From Zhengitettix transpicula (taxonomy: Eukaryota > Arthropoda > Insecta > Orthoptera > Tetrigidae), in NCBI GenBank assembly GCA_037074705.1, contig CM073591.1:1790087-1854086 (forward strand): a DNA stretch of 64,000 bases, in the 5' to 3' direction. This document shows, in pieces, positions 47,677-61,410 of the stretch. The position numbers and the translations under genes are program-made. Each line of letters opens with the position of its first letter. Positions within the stretch are counted from its first letter, which is position 1. The notes below the pieces were generated by a model. The model was not told where the DNA came from. It did not search any database and saw only the letters and a program-made list of their open reading frames with translations.

Positions 47677-50600
47677 TCACGACACGTACTCAGACGACGG
47701 TCGTGGAACCGGGATCTCCGCCATTTCCAAGGAATTAAGATCGAGAAAAGCGATTTGACGCCGAGGGCACCGGCTGAGTGTCGAGCGGAAGACGCGGAAC
47801 CAGAACTCGCGGGCTTTACGATTGCAGCCGTACAGGAGGAAGAACAGCAGCCGCTGGAGCGTGCCGAGGGCGTGGTAGTAGCCCAGCAGGTGCTCCAGGC
47901 CTTGGATCTGCGTGAAGACCAGCCGGAAAGTGATCCCCGCTAACGACAGCAGCGACGTCTTCAGGGCGAAGTTGAAGAGATCAGCGAAGACGCTGCGGGC
48001 CGTGACGCCTTGCTTTATGATACGGGAGTTGGAAATGACGTTGTAGTATAAGTGGAAGTTGTAGAAGAACATGTAGAGGTTGGCGAAGAGCGCCGCGTAG
48101 TTGCACAGCACGAACAGCAGCTGTCCGAACTGCACGCGGCTGTAGAGGGCCTCGTCCATGCAGAAGAAGGCCGCGGACAACGCCGCAGGCAAGGCCCATC
48201 CAAACAGGGAGTAGCGGAGCAGCACCTGACGGGCTTCAGCTGGACTCAGCGAGTCTGGAAGCCGCAGAGCCTTGATGGACGTCGTCAGGAAGTGCAGGTA
48301 GGTGCTGAGCCACAAGGTGGAGGCCAGGTCCATGGCGACGTCGAGGCGCACGGCCGTGGTCATGTCCTCGAGGCTCGCGCGGACCGCTACGAGTCTCAGC
48401 AGCGCCGTCATCTGGTAGCCTATCAGCAGCTTCCCAGGAAGGTTGCGCAGCTGCGGGCAGGCCAGGTACGTCACCAGAGAGACGAGGCGCACCGCGACGT
48501 CGAGGTACGTCAGAACGAGGAACAGCGTAGAATCTCCGGCCATGTAGTAACGCACGCGAAACTCCTCGTTGGTGTCATTTTCACAGATAACATACCGCAT
48601 AAAGATTTTTGTCAAACAGAGCACAGAAATAATGTACGTATTCACTGGTAATGTTTTTGAACAGTTGAGATCTTTGTTTACGATGTCATTGAAGTAACAC
48701 TGCTTGGAAATAATTAGAGAAAACTCACTTTCGTTGTTTGTGGGGTTACATATACCACTGAAGGATACAGAGAGGAGGGTTGTGAATTTGCAGACAGGAA
48801 CTCTTGTGTGCAACGCGTAGTCCAGGTAGGTGACGGCCGGCCTGTAGGAGACTTGTCTTTGGAAGTCTCGCAGTAGCACGGACAGGCAGAAGGAATGACG
48901 GTCGACCCCTTGGGGCGCCTTGACACCGCACTTGTTGCCGTTGAATGCGACACAGAGGCACTGAAAATGGACATAGACTGAAGGAACAGTCGACCAAGTC
49001 AGTGGCCCTAAAATCGGATCCCCGTAAACACAGTCCAAGAGAACTGTATTGAGTCTTAGCATACTGACAGTGTAGCAGGTAATCAAGTAATCCTCGAACT
49101 GACTAGAGGACTTCGAGTACAGGTCTCTGAAGGTAGAACAGGGAAGGTCGACGGTTCCAGTGTTGGAACTGCCTATGCCCCAGGTGAAGTGGTCCTGGGA
49201 CATTGTGTTGTTGTATTCCTTGACGAAATTTGTCGAGATAACCTTGTCGCTCGTAACATACACTAGGTTTGCTAACCCAAATGGTCCGATGGACGAGGAT
49301 TTAAAAGTTAAATACGCAGCCGATGTTAAGAAATTGAAGGTACTGGTAAAGGGGATCTTTATGATTTCTATAGAGTTGACGACGTATTGGTTTATAATTT
49401 CCAGAAGCGTTTCACCAGACGGCAGATGTACGTCATCGTAATCGTCTATGAAGCATCGCAGCAGTTGTGTTACTCGTTCTCCATAGGGCACGAAACAGTT
49501 CGGTTTCACCGTCGAGCAAAAGCCAAGTTCTGTTTGGGCGCATTGAGCTGACCACTCCTCGTGGGCGATATTGATGGCCTCTTTCAACATCACTATCAGC
49601 GTCTTCACCAACTGAATCCTCACACACGTCATATTCTGCAACATTCATAATGAAGTCCAGTAAAAAACATGTTAATGTCATCATTTTGGCTTAAAGTAAG
49701 CAGCGTAGTGCAGTGACTGGTTAATGTTGTAATTACTCGTCTACGCTTTGAGATGCATGATGTATTAGGATGGAGGAATTTCACCACATTGTAAATGTAC
49801 AGGCTTACAGTTATGTTGGAGGAGGATCTTACGATGAACTGGCGTTACATGTTACAAACTATAATAATGGACCAAATATACTCACGCTGGAGGTGACTGT
49901 GAGGTCCTGAATGGGCGTCTCCAGATATTCTGAACAAACATCATTCAGGTTGTCGTAGATGGACTGGATAGTGACGTCTTCCAAATCCTGTGAGAGTTGT
50001 GACGTCGTCCGAACTCTCAAAAATTGATGAAATCCAAGAATCTGTAAAAGATGTAAACAACGATTTGAAATCCGTCTCTACTTGACAATACCTACTTAAC
50101 AATAGCGGATGCCAATGAGGGCAACAATACAGAAAGATCAAATTCACGTGTTGCAACAGATGTTTAGTTTAATTGTTTGTAATAAGATAACAATGACTTG
50201 CCTCATCCACTTCCTTCACCAAAAGCAAATAAAGGCGTCTATGATTGGAGTTTTTCAGGAACACCTTGTGGTACCACTCGTGCTTTGGCAGTTCTGACAA
50301 TTCTTTGACGAATTCGCTCAGCTGCAACATAAAAACAAAAGAAACGTGGAACTATTACAAGACCTTAATAAATGGGATGGGAAAGTTTGTAAAGGACGCT
50401 ACTGGTAGAAATGATGGTACTCCTGAGACTCCCGACACAGGAACCAGCTGGACATTGGTTGTAGGTTGGCTTTCTCCAGTCTGAGTGCCATCGTTTCCCC
50501 TCGTGGTCTACGTCAATGACGCTTCCGGTCATCAGATGCAGACAGCCAGGTTCTTACCAACACTGACGTAAATGGAAACTCTCCCTGCGACTTACCGTCG

Positions 50601-52167
50601 TAGTATTGTCGCTTCCAGCATCAGCAGAGCTGCGACCACGATCCGCTCCATCTTGAGAGTAACTACCAGCACGAGCTGCCTTCCGCATCTGCTTCCTGCG
50701 CGGTTATTCATGACGTCATCGCGGACCACACAGGAAATACTTTGATTAAAAATATATTGTTTGTTCCTTTCTAAGGAGGAAAACTCATAGCATTCATGAA
50801 ATAGTCTTCAGGTATTAATATAATATTAGTAATAAGAAATAAGAAGCTTGCGTTCCACGGTGTGGCGTCAATAATGCCAGATCTCTGATGTAATTGTTAT
50901 ACAACCTTGATACCACGATCCGTAACTCCTGGGCGCGAGGAGATTGTTTAGGGGATTCGTCCCTTTTCTGACAATCAGGAACTGTAAATGGCCGATGTGC
51001 ACTACTTACAAGATGGTATTCGTAGTCCTCTATCAAAGCAGTTCTGTCACTAAACGCCTAATGATTTTCAATGAATATTTTCTTCAGCTCACTTTTCTCC
51101 TCCTGGCTCAGATGATATAGTTCTTGTATCACCTTGTCAAATCTTTCTTCTTTCTCCTCCATCTTTGATTTCATACCCACTTTGAAATTTTTTCAAATAG
51201 TGGAATCCTTTCTTGATTTTCCATTCCCTTTATTGTCAGTGGCATCTCAAACTTTTCACTACCCCCATTTCGGTTTCCACTTCCATTTGTAACTTATTTT
51301 TTTTGGAAATTGAGGGTTACTTTCTGTATTTTGACTCAGTCTACCCGTAATACTATGGGAATAAACTGGGATTTTATAACCAATCAACATTTCCTGTCCT
51401 TGAGATGAAGCTTTCATCAGAATCTGGTTATTAATTTTTTCACTCTTTCTACCTAGTGAAACTTTCATCCCAGCTACAGGTAATGTTTCCATAACTAAGT
51501 TGTTGCTACTTCACTCTTCATGTAGGAGTCCTGCAGGGGAACTGCACCAACACATGGACACGTCTCAATTTGACCACAGACGACGTGGCAAGAGGACGCC
51601 GGTAATACAGCAAGATCATATTCACATGTTGCAAGAGATGTTTAGTTTGATTATTTGTAATAAGATAACAATGACTTGCCTCATTTAAGTTTTCTTTCAA
51701 GGGCACCTCAAAATCGCCTATTTGGTAGGTGTTCAACTCCAACAAATGGTCGTACCACGCGTGCATTGTCACGCCGATCGATTTAACGAATAATTCGCCC
51801 AGCTGCAACAGAAAAACAAAAGAATCTCGTGTTACTCGCTGCCTTGTGTAAATTCCAAGCTCGCCATAACAATCACATGGAAACTCATTTACTCTCTTTT
51901 TGACTATTAATTCTTTAGTTACAAGCTGGCCATTGGTTGTAGGCTGGATTTCTCCAGTCTGAGTGCCATCGTTTCCCCCGTGGTCAACATCAATGACGCT
52001 TCCGGTCATCAGATGCAGACAGCCAGGTTCTTACCAACACTGACGAAGGATCTCCTCGCAGATGTGAATAAGTGGAAACTATCTCTGGGACTTACCGTCG
52101 TTGAATTGTCGTTGCTAGTGGCTGTTGCTGCCAGCATCAGCAGAGCTGCGACCACGATCCGCTCCAT
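47677..52167 (-). CDS. Methuselah-like class B 7TM receptor, copy 2 (five exons, 809 aa)
   Basis: Exons, all phase 0: 52096-52167, 51680-51802, 50202-50321, 49886-50041, 47677-49635. Architecture matches copy 1, including GC donors on both ectodomain exons and the seven hydrophobic segments. Exons 1 and 2 appear identical to copy 1. The rest of the ectodomain differs at about 60 of 370 residues, while the 7TM core differs at only about a dozen of 238. The copy 1 stop TAG reads TAC here, adding Y-V-S before TGA. AATAAA (47670-47675, minus) lies almost directly after the stop. It appears intact and potentially functional. Confidence 0.75.
50596..50651 (-). pseudogene. Proximal receptor first exon, frame-broken (copy 2)
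   Basis: Same 56-nt length as in copy 1 (26494-26549), 16 nt shorter than the intact distal exon, leaving phase 2 before gtaagt. The upstream TGACGTCA is kept at 50711-50718. Confidence 0.6.
51047..51492 (-). pseudogene. Gypsy-like protease/linker fragment, second copy
   Basis: Collinear duplicate of 26950-27400 with point differences and short indels, including loss of part of the FIPIVLRVDW region. Not functional. Confidence 0.4.
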
Positions 52168-54145
52168 CTTGAGAGCAACTACCAGCACGCGCTGCCTTCC
52201 TGATCTGCTTCCTCCACGGTTATGCATGACGTCATCGCAGACCACAGACGAAATACTTTGATAAAAATATATCGTTTGTGTTTCTTCTAAGAGAGGAAAA
52301 TTCATGGCATGCATGTAATATTCGTCAGGTATTAATATAATATTAGTAATAAGAGATAAGAAGCTCGCGTCCCACGGTGTGGCGTCAAAGTGCAAGATCT
52401 CTGATGTAATTGTTATTCTTACTTGGTTTCGAATTCCACGATCCGTAAAATCTGGGCGCCAGGTGACTTATTACAGGATAAATAACCAAACTTAATAGTT
52501 CTTTAATAACATTACTAATTTGTGAAGTTGTAGTGCGAGAAAATTGAATAAGATTTTTTCTTAGGCTAACAGGCTACATGAGGGTAATCCACATGGTGTC
52601 AACTCCCCTTCAATAGCATAGGAAGGGATTTGAAAGGGGGATGTGGAAGGGTAGAGGAAGGTAGCCAAGGGTTAACTAGGGGCCCCCGGGCTATGGTTTA
52701 AGGACCCTACCCGGTAATTCGCTTAAAAGAGATGCAGAAATCCTGCATCAGGTAAATCAGGTATTTGGTACTTGTTCCACGCCTTCCGATGGCGGTTAGA
52801 TGGGGGTTAGCTGTGGGGTCGCAGCCCTCCCATCGCCGATCCTTGACCAATTTAGGTGGCAGTTGACCGACTATTCCAATGGGTATAGCGGACAAGTCCC
52901 AGGGTCTGTACCTTTTATAACCGCAGTAAGCAGTTTCGACCGCTGGAATTTACGGATATATTTTTATTTATTTATTTATTCGTCGAACTACGAGTACCAG
53001 AGACCTCAACTGCTGGTGTCAGATTCTGCACGGATCAACGCAAGACAACACAAGACGACCACAAAACATGTACACGGACGGTAGGTTTACCCTTCGGCAC
53101 CACAGGAATCAAAGAACCACGAGAATAATTACTTAAAATATTTAAAACACTACAACAGCGACACTCCAGACGCTATCCGTAACCTCTTAACGGATAATAT
53201 AGGCGAAGAAGATGGCATCAGTGCTTGCGGTCTCCTTGGAGAAGAATATGGCAGCCGTGGATAAAACGTACGTCAATTGTCCCGGATGAAGGACTTGGTA
53301 AACGTTTCCAAAAAAAAAACTAAATGTCACCGACCAAAGTTCCGTCAGGATATAAAATCAAACTGTTGTTGAATAGTTTCATGGTAAATCAGTCCTCGAT
53401 CTGCAGCTACATCGAAGTGACTACGTGAGGTTCAGGAAACCTTCGTAGCTACAGATATACCGTTTATGAGAGAAGCAACGGGCTACCCTGATTTTTAACC
53501 AAAGTTCTAATAAGCCGAGTCCTGTTGTGAATTGTGTTTATTCTGGAGTCGTTGACCTTAAGAGTTGTGCACTGTTCCGACTGCAACAATCTGCCAGTTG
53601 CCTCATAAAATGAGAATGAAAAACCCTGACCCGCCTTCGCAAAAGGCGTGGAAAAGTTTCTACTACACGACCACCTGATGCAGGTTTGCTATGATTTCTC
53701 CTGCATCACTAATAGAATGCCGGGTAGGATCCTTAATCTGCAGCCTGTGGGCCCAAGTTAACCGTGGGCTACCTTCCCTATGCAATGAATGGGTAGTTGC
53801 CTTCACGTGATGTACCCCAATATAGCCTGTAACTAAAAAGTTAACTGCTCGAGGAGAAGCTAATGCTGCGTCCTCGCTCTACTATTCTGAAGAACACGTG
53901 TAGGACAAGAACCACCAAGAGCTTGACTTACCTGATACTTTTTTCATCCCGTTTTAGTGGATCCTGGGGGCGTAGATAAGACATTTCAATTCCTTCCTGT
54001 CCTATTGAGAGTCAGAGTCCACCCTTGCTGCATGTCAACGGCCCAATAAATGGCAATTATTAACATTAATATAAATTAGAAACAACTAACATTAATCCTA
54101 CTTCTTCTTGTACTTCCACACCTACGCCTCATCTTATGATCACGA
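51583..54145. repeat. Block apparently identical to 27486-30048
   Basis: Constant offset of 24097 with no difference in the stretches compared, spanning receptor exons 1-2, their promoter and the foldback element (52564-53834). Divergence resumes abruptly on both sides (near 27485/51582 and 30049/54146). Confidence 0.7.
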
Positions 54146-54297
54146 ATAGGATCCAAGGTTAGGGGAATAGAAACAAGAACATAAGCTAGGCCATGCGCAC
54201 AAGCAAGGACATTGTAATTATTGTTTGTTCTACAGACATTTATTATTAAGTATTAGTGCAAAACCTTCGACGATTCGCAGAACAGCTACAATTCGGA

Positions 54298-55402
54298 TTA
54301 TGGCTTTATTCCTGGGCACTCTCCATCGTGGATCTTCACGTAATCTAGAAACAAGATTGATTGTTGTGTATTATTTGCATAATTGCATATATAATTTATT
54401 TGATTTAATTAATCATTATATTGTGCACGTTAGAAATTAGCCACCGTCAGGACGGTTAATATCGTAACTTGGCGTTGCGTTGTCGACGTGAACGGGCTGA
54501 ATGATACGAACAATCCTGTTCGGCAAAACCAATCGTAACTCGTGAAGTGTAAAAACCAAATCTGTTGATGTCTGGTTGGGAGAGAAGATTGTGGAAAATC
54601 AGGTGAGGAGAACAATCATGATGGTGCAGTAGTGAAGAAACTGTAGTGAAAAGTTTGGAACTTAACCTGCTGTTAACCTCCACCCCCACACCCGTCCCCA
54701 CCCATCGAAGCAAATGTGATTTGGACGTCCAGCGAAGGTAACGACATATTTTATTGGTCTTGTCGACGTGACGACATTAATAGTTTTCAGACAACATCAA
54801 CTGGCAGCGTTGACAACGTTCCACTGACGTCATCCACCTCCGCGTTATCACCCTCTAAGAGTGGCACTTTTATTTTACGGCAGAAGACATCACGCTTTAT
54901 TGACAATGTGCTACCTGACGACATCCACCGCTCCGTAACGGTCACTCATAGGAAAGTGGAAGTTTTTAGTGACGTCATCTCGCCATTGCTTTACGTCCAT
55001 AATGAGAGAAGCACCGGTGCCTTAGGACAACAGTATCATTGTTTCTGATGAAGGATCCACGAAACTACACTCAATTTTGAAAACATGTGCTTTACCAGTG
55101 GGACAGAAACAAACTGCTGACGTGCTGTTCTACTTACCTTCATTGGTTTGGCAGTTGACTATTCTCATGTGGCAAGGGCTAACAAACGATTTGTAGTCAC
55201 CGCGGCTGTTCTGGGCGCAAAGCGGGTCCGCAATCTTAGGGCAACCAGTGTCGCATTCAGGTTTCGTCTTAGAATGAACTGAGCAGACGACCAGGGAGGC
55301 GACCACCAAGGCTGGAAGGAGCACAGCGACGTGAGAAGAACGTCTACGGCAGAAGGACTCATCAGAGAGACGATACTCACCGAGGACAACGTTCAGCTTC
55401 AT
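54298..55402 (-). CDS. K7: secreted Kazal-type protein, three exons, 80 aa
   Basis: Exons: 55381-55402, 55138-55311, 54298-54344 (stop TAA). The first intron is 69 nt, in frame. Leader and promoter nearly identical to K4 (TATAAAG as CTTTATA 55435-55441; GATAAG 55506-55511). Cysteine spacing x3, x7, x14, x6, x13. Expected P1 is Lys (C-P-K) versus Trp in K4. Exon 2 differs from K4 at nine codons, all changing the amino acid. The last exon starts like K6 (HDGEC) and ends like K4 (PGIKP), which hints at conversion among paralogues. Confidence 0.87.
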
Positions 55403-55534
55403 GGCGACTGTGAGTTGGCCTGGAGGGTCTCTTCCTTTATAAGCAACCAGCGCGGAGAAACCTTGATATTTCGCACCGCCATGGGTGCTAATTTACGTGC
55501 TTCTTGATAAGAGAGAAGGCGTAGTAAAAATTGA

Positions 55535-57507
55535 ACCTAAATGTCAACCACAGAGCCTTCATCTGCGCGGATTCTTTTGGAAGCGAGAAAGATCCAGCGA
55601 CAACAACGTCAGTGTTTTTATTCTTCCGTAAGGCGATTAACGGTGCTTTAGAACAACATAAATAAAGTCCGACTGAACATTACATTAATATTTTACGCCG
55701 ACGTTTATTCGCCATGTGTTTAATGTCACGTCCACTGCAATGTGTTGGTTACGTTACAGTAACCTGAGGGGGCTTCGTGACGACGGACGTAGCCAGTCAT
55801 TTGCTGATCCCTCATTATTACGCTTAACCGTCTGTTTCGTAAGTGTCGTTACTACTTTAATGTTCAACAAGCCTACGGCTCACACATTGTCGATACGTTC
55901 TTGTCGCTATTAAGTGTGGTCAACTGACCAATGTTTGAAAACTAGAACCTGTTTTTTAAATTCAGTGGAAATTGGCCTGCCTGTGGTGTGTCAAGCGAGG
56001 TCAAGCCCAGACGAACAGCCGAGGGTAAAGTAAACAAAAAATAATTTTATTAATTGTTAACGTAATGTGTAAATATAATTATCGTCAGATTTCGTATAAC
56101 AATAATTATTTAAGTCAAGAATATTTTGCATTGTAAGTTTTTAATTGTCATTTATGTAACTTTCTTTCTTGTAGCCCATGACTTTGAAACCGTAGTACAA
56201 CAATACGAACTGGTAAAATTTCATCTGATATAAGAATTTATTTTAATTAATTAATTTTGTTATATTTTCAATTCAATTCAAGTTTTAATTTGTTTATAAC
56301 GTATGGTTTATCTTCACTCTAAACTGCAATTAATGAAATTTTATAATTATTTTCATTATTACAATGTATATTTATATGTATAAACTCACATAAAAATTAT
56401 CAGAACGTAACGAATCCTTTCACTTTCCTGTCCTTTTAATGATGATGTGTAATGAAATACAAGTTGAATATTTAAAGACAAAGTGGACAGACTCACTACG
56501 CTAACCTGTATTGCCCAATATGCAATGTAAAATTTTTGGAACGAAGAAACCATCCTTTATGAATCAGGCGTATTCACTTGTTCTTTCCGTGGCAGCAAAT
56601 CCTGTTGTATTTCATCATAAATAAACCAACCAATCTTCCCAGCCAATGAGCAACATTGTCCATCCAGTTGTTTATACTTTGGTCTTTATATGTTTCTTAA
56701 TGCATTCCAAGCTAATGAAATCTCTCACCAGTCATTTAACGCATAATCTAGGCGAAGAAGATGACGTCAGTGCTTGCGGTCTCCTTGGCGAAGAATATGG
56801 CAGCCGTGGACAAGACGTTCGTCAATTGTCCCGGATGAAGGTTTTTGTAACCGTTTCCAGATAAAAACTAAATGTCGCCAACCGAGGTGCTGTCAGGATA
56901 TAAAATCAATCTGTTAAAAGCAGTTGTTGGATAGTTTCATGGTATATCGAATATCGATCATCTTCTTTTGAAAGATACCCCATACATAGAGAGCTCTGGC
57001 GGAGGCTTCCTTTAGGGATTCCTCCACATCTCTATGGATTTTTTGAACTAAGGTTCCCACATGCCAAGGCACCTCGGCTATCAGGAACCTCGGTTGAGCC
57101 TCCCCTTTCTGGTCAGCTAGCAGATGCCGGGTTCCTCAATGCGAAAATTGTTCAACTTGTGAAGCAAACTACTGCTTCCATACAGGAACTCGCGATCTGT
57201 AATTTTTGTTTGCAGACTTTACTCATCATACGCAGATTCCAGACTTTAACTATATTTCCTCTGGTCACCGATTTCAGACTATAACTTCTGGTACGCAGAT
57301 TTTAGACTTTTTGTTTATCTTTTCTCGACCCAGGTTCAGTGCATACTGCCGTTCCTTACGCGCGCGGTCACCATTTCGGCTTTTTGACAAAGGAAAAGAA
57401 CTCGCCGCCATTGTTGTCTTTGATAGCTCATACCGCTACAATCCAATTTATATTCGCTACAATTCAATTTATAACAAAACAATTTAATGGCCTAATTAAT
57501 TATTACC

Positions 57508-57510
<3 letters not shown>
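55535..57510. other. No gene seen; duplicate of 31440-33416
   Basis: Collinear with the first block at offset 24094-24096, with a few percent point differences. It contains the same family C, foldback-centre (56735-56875) and family A inner-arm (56990-57090) fragments. Confidence 0.5.

Positions 57511-57549
<39 letters not shown>
57509..57549. repeat. (TA)n microsatellite
   Basis: Longer version of the tract at 33417-33453. Confidence 0.95.
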
Positions 57550-57551
<2 letters not shown>

Positions 57552-58169
57552 CATGATTTGCCTTTATTGCTAAATATAAAAAAAACTTTATTACATGAAT
57601 ATACAAAAATACATTAAAAATATTATTTGGCGCCAGAAGATATACATTGGTCTGCAAAAAAATTAACATTAGCTCCGGCTAGGTTATAAAGTCCTCCTTC
57701 TCAACAGGGTAATGGGGGCGGTTCGTTAGCTATTCAAGAACAGAGTCTATTTCCGTACTGTGTAAAAAATTCTACTTTTGAAGGCACTTTACACAAATTA
57801 TGATGCTTACTTTACTTGTGGCGTCAGCCGACTTGCAGTGGGTCACTGGTCTTGTAGTAAGCAGCCCATCTTCTTCGGCCTCCCCGCGATGGACGTCTCT
57901 CCAAAACCTTCGTTGCTTCCCGCTCGCTTGAATTGTCCACCCCCTCGACTCTCTCACTCCACCTTTTCGTCCTGTATCTGTCGGTCTGCTTGCGTCTGTC
58001 CTACTTTCACCCGGGTTCGGAGTATTTATTCGTACTCCGCCTCCCCCCCCCAAACGATGCAAAAAAGAGAGCAGTACCCGCGATTTCTTTTGGCCTCTCG
58101 GGCAAGCACACGTGCACGCTTAATGTATTCCTTCTCAGGCCCGCGGACACAAGGGCTGCCACTTAAGGT

Positions 58170-59141
58170 TGTTATTCACTACAATATATATATATATATT
58201 GTAATATACAATTAAAGTCGTCAATTATTAAAATGATTTGATTGTCCACAAGTTAAGGCATCAAAATGTGGTTACTCAAAATGAAGATAATTAATTAAGT
58301 TGAACTAATCTTTGTAAGTTATCTAATGAAAGGAGAATGGAATGATAAGATTTATTCAATTTAATTAAACAATTATTTTATTATACACAACTATTTTACC
58401 TTCAAAAACAAATTACTTGCTGAACTATACAACAATTTTATACAAAAAATGTCCTTTTCTCTTACCTCAGGGTCTTTATTGGGCCTTTTAAATAAAGGAC
58501 AATTAATTTTACAATTCAACTACTGAAAAAGATTTTTAATAAACTCTCGAAATGTAAGCAAATAAAAACGAAATAAAACGAAGTCTGACGATGTTCAACC
58601 TTTTATTAACGTTTACAATTATAATTTTAAATGTTTCCTTTACTCACTCTTGTACCGGTACCAGGGCAGTTGTAGAGATTCTGCAACGCACTTTCCCCTC
58701 GAACACTTTAACAGGCCATGTTCCCATTGAATTTACACCTTGTTCAACTATTGGACGTTATTATTGGCGGCACCTCGCGGAAATCCTCCTCGTCGATCTC
58801 AAGATGAATTTTACGTAGCAGTCAGACACCTTTCTGAGTGACTGCATTGTTCCTATCGTCTCTAATTTCCAACTGAATTAATTTTGTTCCGTCCACGACT
58901 GAAATTCTTCGCCGAATGCTAAATTTAATTATACTGTACTCCACAATGTCTCATGGATGACCTTCAAATTTTTAATTCCTTCCGTATTCACCAAGGTTTT
59001 GTGGCTGACTGATGCTCCATCGACTTACGCTCGCGAAGGCCTGATTTCTCGTCCATTATTGTATCTCTCTGTGTTCGCCGGCAACAATTCAATTCAATAA
59101 TCTCTAATAATTATTATATCTTTTTCATTGTGCTTTAATCA

Positions 59142-59195
<54 letters not shown>

Positions 59196-60688
59196 AATAA
59201 ACAAAACTGATGCATTTTAATTTACCCACCGTTGTGGTTACCAAAATGTAATAATTAAATATGATGGGCTTTTAAATGAAAAATTATTGACTATAAAACA
59301 AACAAAATTTATATATCAGAATTTACAATTATACAATTTAATAAAAACATATCTCTTTCTCTCATGGGTCTTTACTGGGTTTGATAACGGACAGAACACT
59401 TAAATAATCAAAGAACCCAACATTTATCTTTAGTTAAACATAAATATTTAATCGTCTAGACATCGACGAAACTTATTACCGACCTTAATCTACCAGATTT
59501 ATTCTAAATTTAAAAGAGTTTATTTTATTAACACAAAGAAGAGAACGATATCTGACTGTATCATTTAATTACGTTTACACATATTACTACCATAAATTTC
59601 AACTCACGATTCCTCAGGAACATTTGGCTCGTTCATTACAAAAACACTTTATTGACTGGACGTTTACACACACTGACTCTAACACATATTATTGGTTCGA
59701 CGATAGCTGATTCTCCATACTCAGTAATGGACATCCCACTTGCTCGTGGTGAAACTACTCGACGCTGGATGCTATTTCCTGGTCTCCTACCATCGAAGAC
59801 AGTGGTCAAATTTTGATATTACTACAGATTGAATTCTGCATATAAAAATGTTTATAGTTGAATAATTTTGCTATTTCTCTCGCAGGCTGCAAATTTTCTC
59901 CATACTCGGTGCTCGCCGTACGCCTCCACAACCAACACGTAACTCCAACTCCACCTCCAAGCTCCAAGACTCCACTCCAACTAACTTCCAAGATCTTATC
60001 TTCTCTTTATATATGACCATCCCTTCTCTCTTCTTTTGTTCCCAGAACTACGTTGCAACTGCTCGATGACAGTTTCTCCATTACTGAGATTTACATTCCG
60101 CAGCTGCAGTTCCTTAGCAAATAGCTAGCCCCTCCGTCATGTCACATCGAGACAGGACCCGTAATTACTTTGCACTTGTATCCTCACCCTCACATGTGCG
60201 CGACTCGCAGGCTGCAAATTTTCTCCAGACCCCCAAACTGCTTCCTCCATCCAAAGTCAACAAGTGACCTGCCCAGGCCATTAATCTGAGACAATGCCTA
60301 CCTTACCAGATTTATCTTCGACAGGCCACCCTCACACGTCTTGCGCTGACCCCTCCTTACAAATCCTGAGTACACATTGCCACTTCCTGTGACGGCCAAG
60401 ACCATTAATCCGAAAAAATATCTTGCCGCTCTGTCTTTTCACATCGAGACAGGACCCGTAATTAATTTGCACTTGCATCCTCACCCTCACACGTGCGCGA
60501 TTCTAACTTCTCCAGACCCCGAAACTGCTTCCTCCATCCTAAGTAAATACGCCACTGGTCAGGCCATTAATCTGAGACAATGCCTGCCTTCACAGATTTA
60601 TTTTGGGACAGGCCACCCTGCATGTGCCCTGCTTCCGACGGCCCAGCCCATCAATCAGCAACCATGCCTTTCCTTCAAGGCATTACAT

Positions 60689-60716
<28 letters not shown>
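58170..60716. repeat. Repeat family D block, second copy
   Basis: Collinear with 34080-36495. It carries about 110 additional bases near 58395-58510, including a tctttattgggcc phrase like the family D motif, and a longer TA tract at about 59142-59192. Tandem 285-bp units are at 60130-60660. Confidence 0.55.
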
Positions 60717-60720
<4 letters not shown>

Positions 60721-61410
60721 GAAATAGTAACGTCTGGATAAAGACATCCGACGCGAATATCGTCCTTAGGGGTTAAACGGCATGTTGAATGTTATAATTA
60801 AACTCAGCGACATCCATAACCCCAGATTTCACTCCAAACTCGATTGTTTTGGAGACATTTTCGTTATTTAAAAATTATTCAACTGTGTTTACTGTTAATA
60901 AAGATTCGAAGTGATACAACTCTGTTCTAAATGTACGTACGAGCCTAATTACTCCGCTTAAATTTTTCCTAAATTTACAAACTGATTACGACAAAATGTC
61001 GACAGCTTAATCAAAGTTTTATAAAATAAATCGGAGTGATTACTAAAGGTTTTTATTATTATTATTAATTATCTGGGTGCCCAGCGTTGCAGGGGAACTC
61101 ATTCTAAACACATTTTCAATAAATTATATGAAATTATAGTGATAAACAAATATTAGGGCAAACTCATGGAACGTGCCATATTTATGCCATGTCATTTTAT
61201 CAAAAGAAAATTAGTTAAAGAATAATTCGTATTGTTTTATATTATAATCATTTGTTGGAATATTGCTGGATAAAATTATAATTTATATTCAATCAAAATA
61301 TTTCTGCTTTATTTCATTACGAAAATAAAAGGTTCTATTTCCTTATTGTTGGTTCTACAGAGATTCATTATTAAGAATAAGTGAAAATAATTCGACGATT
61401 CGCAGACCTG

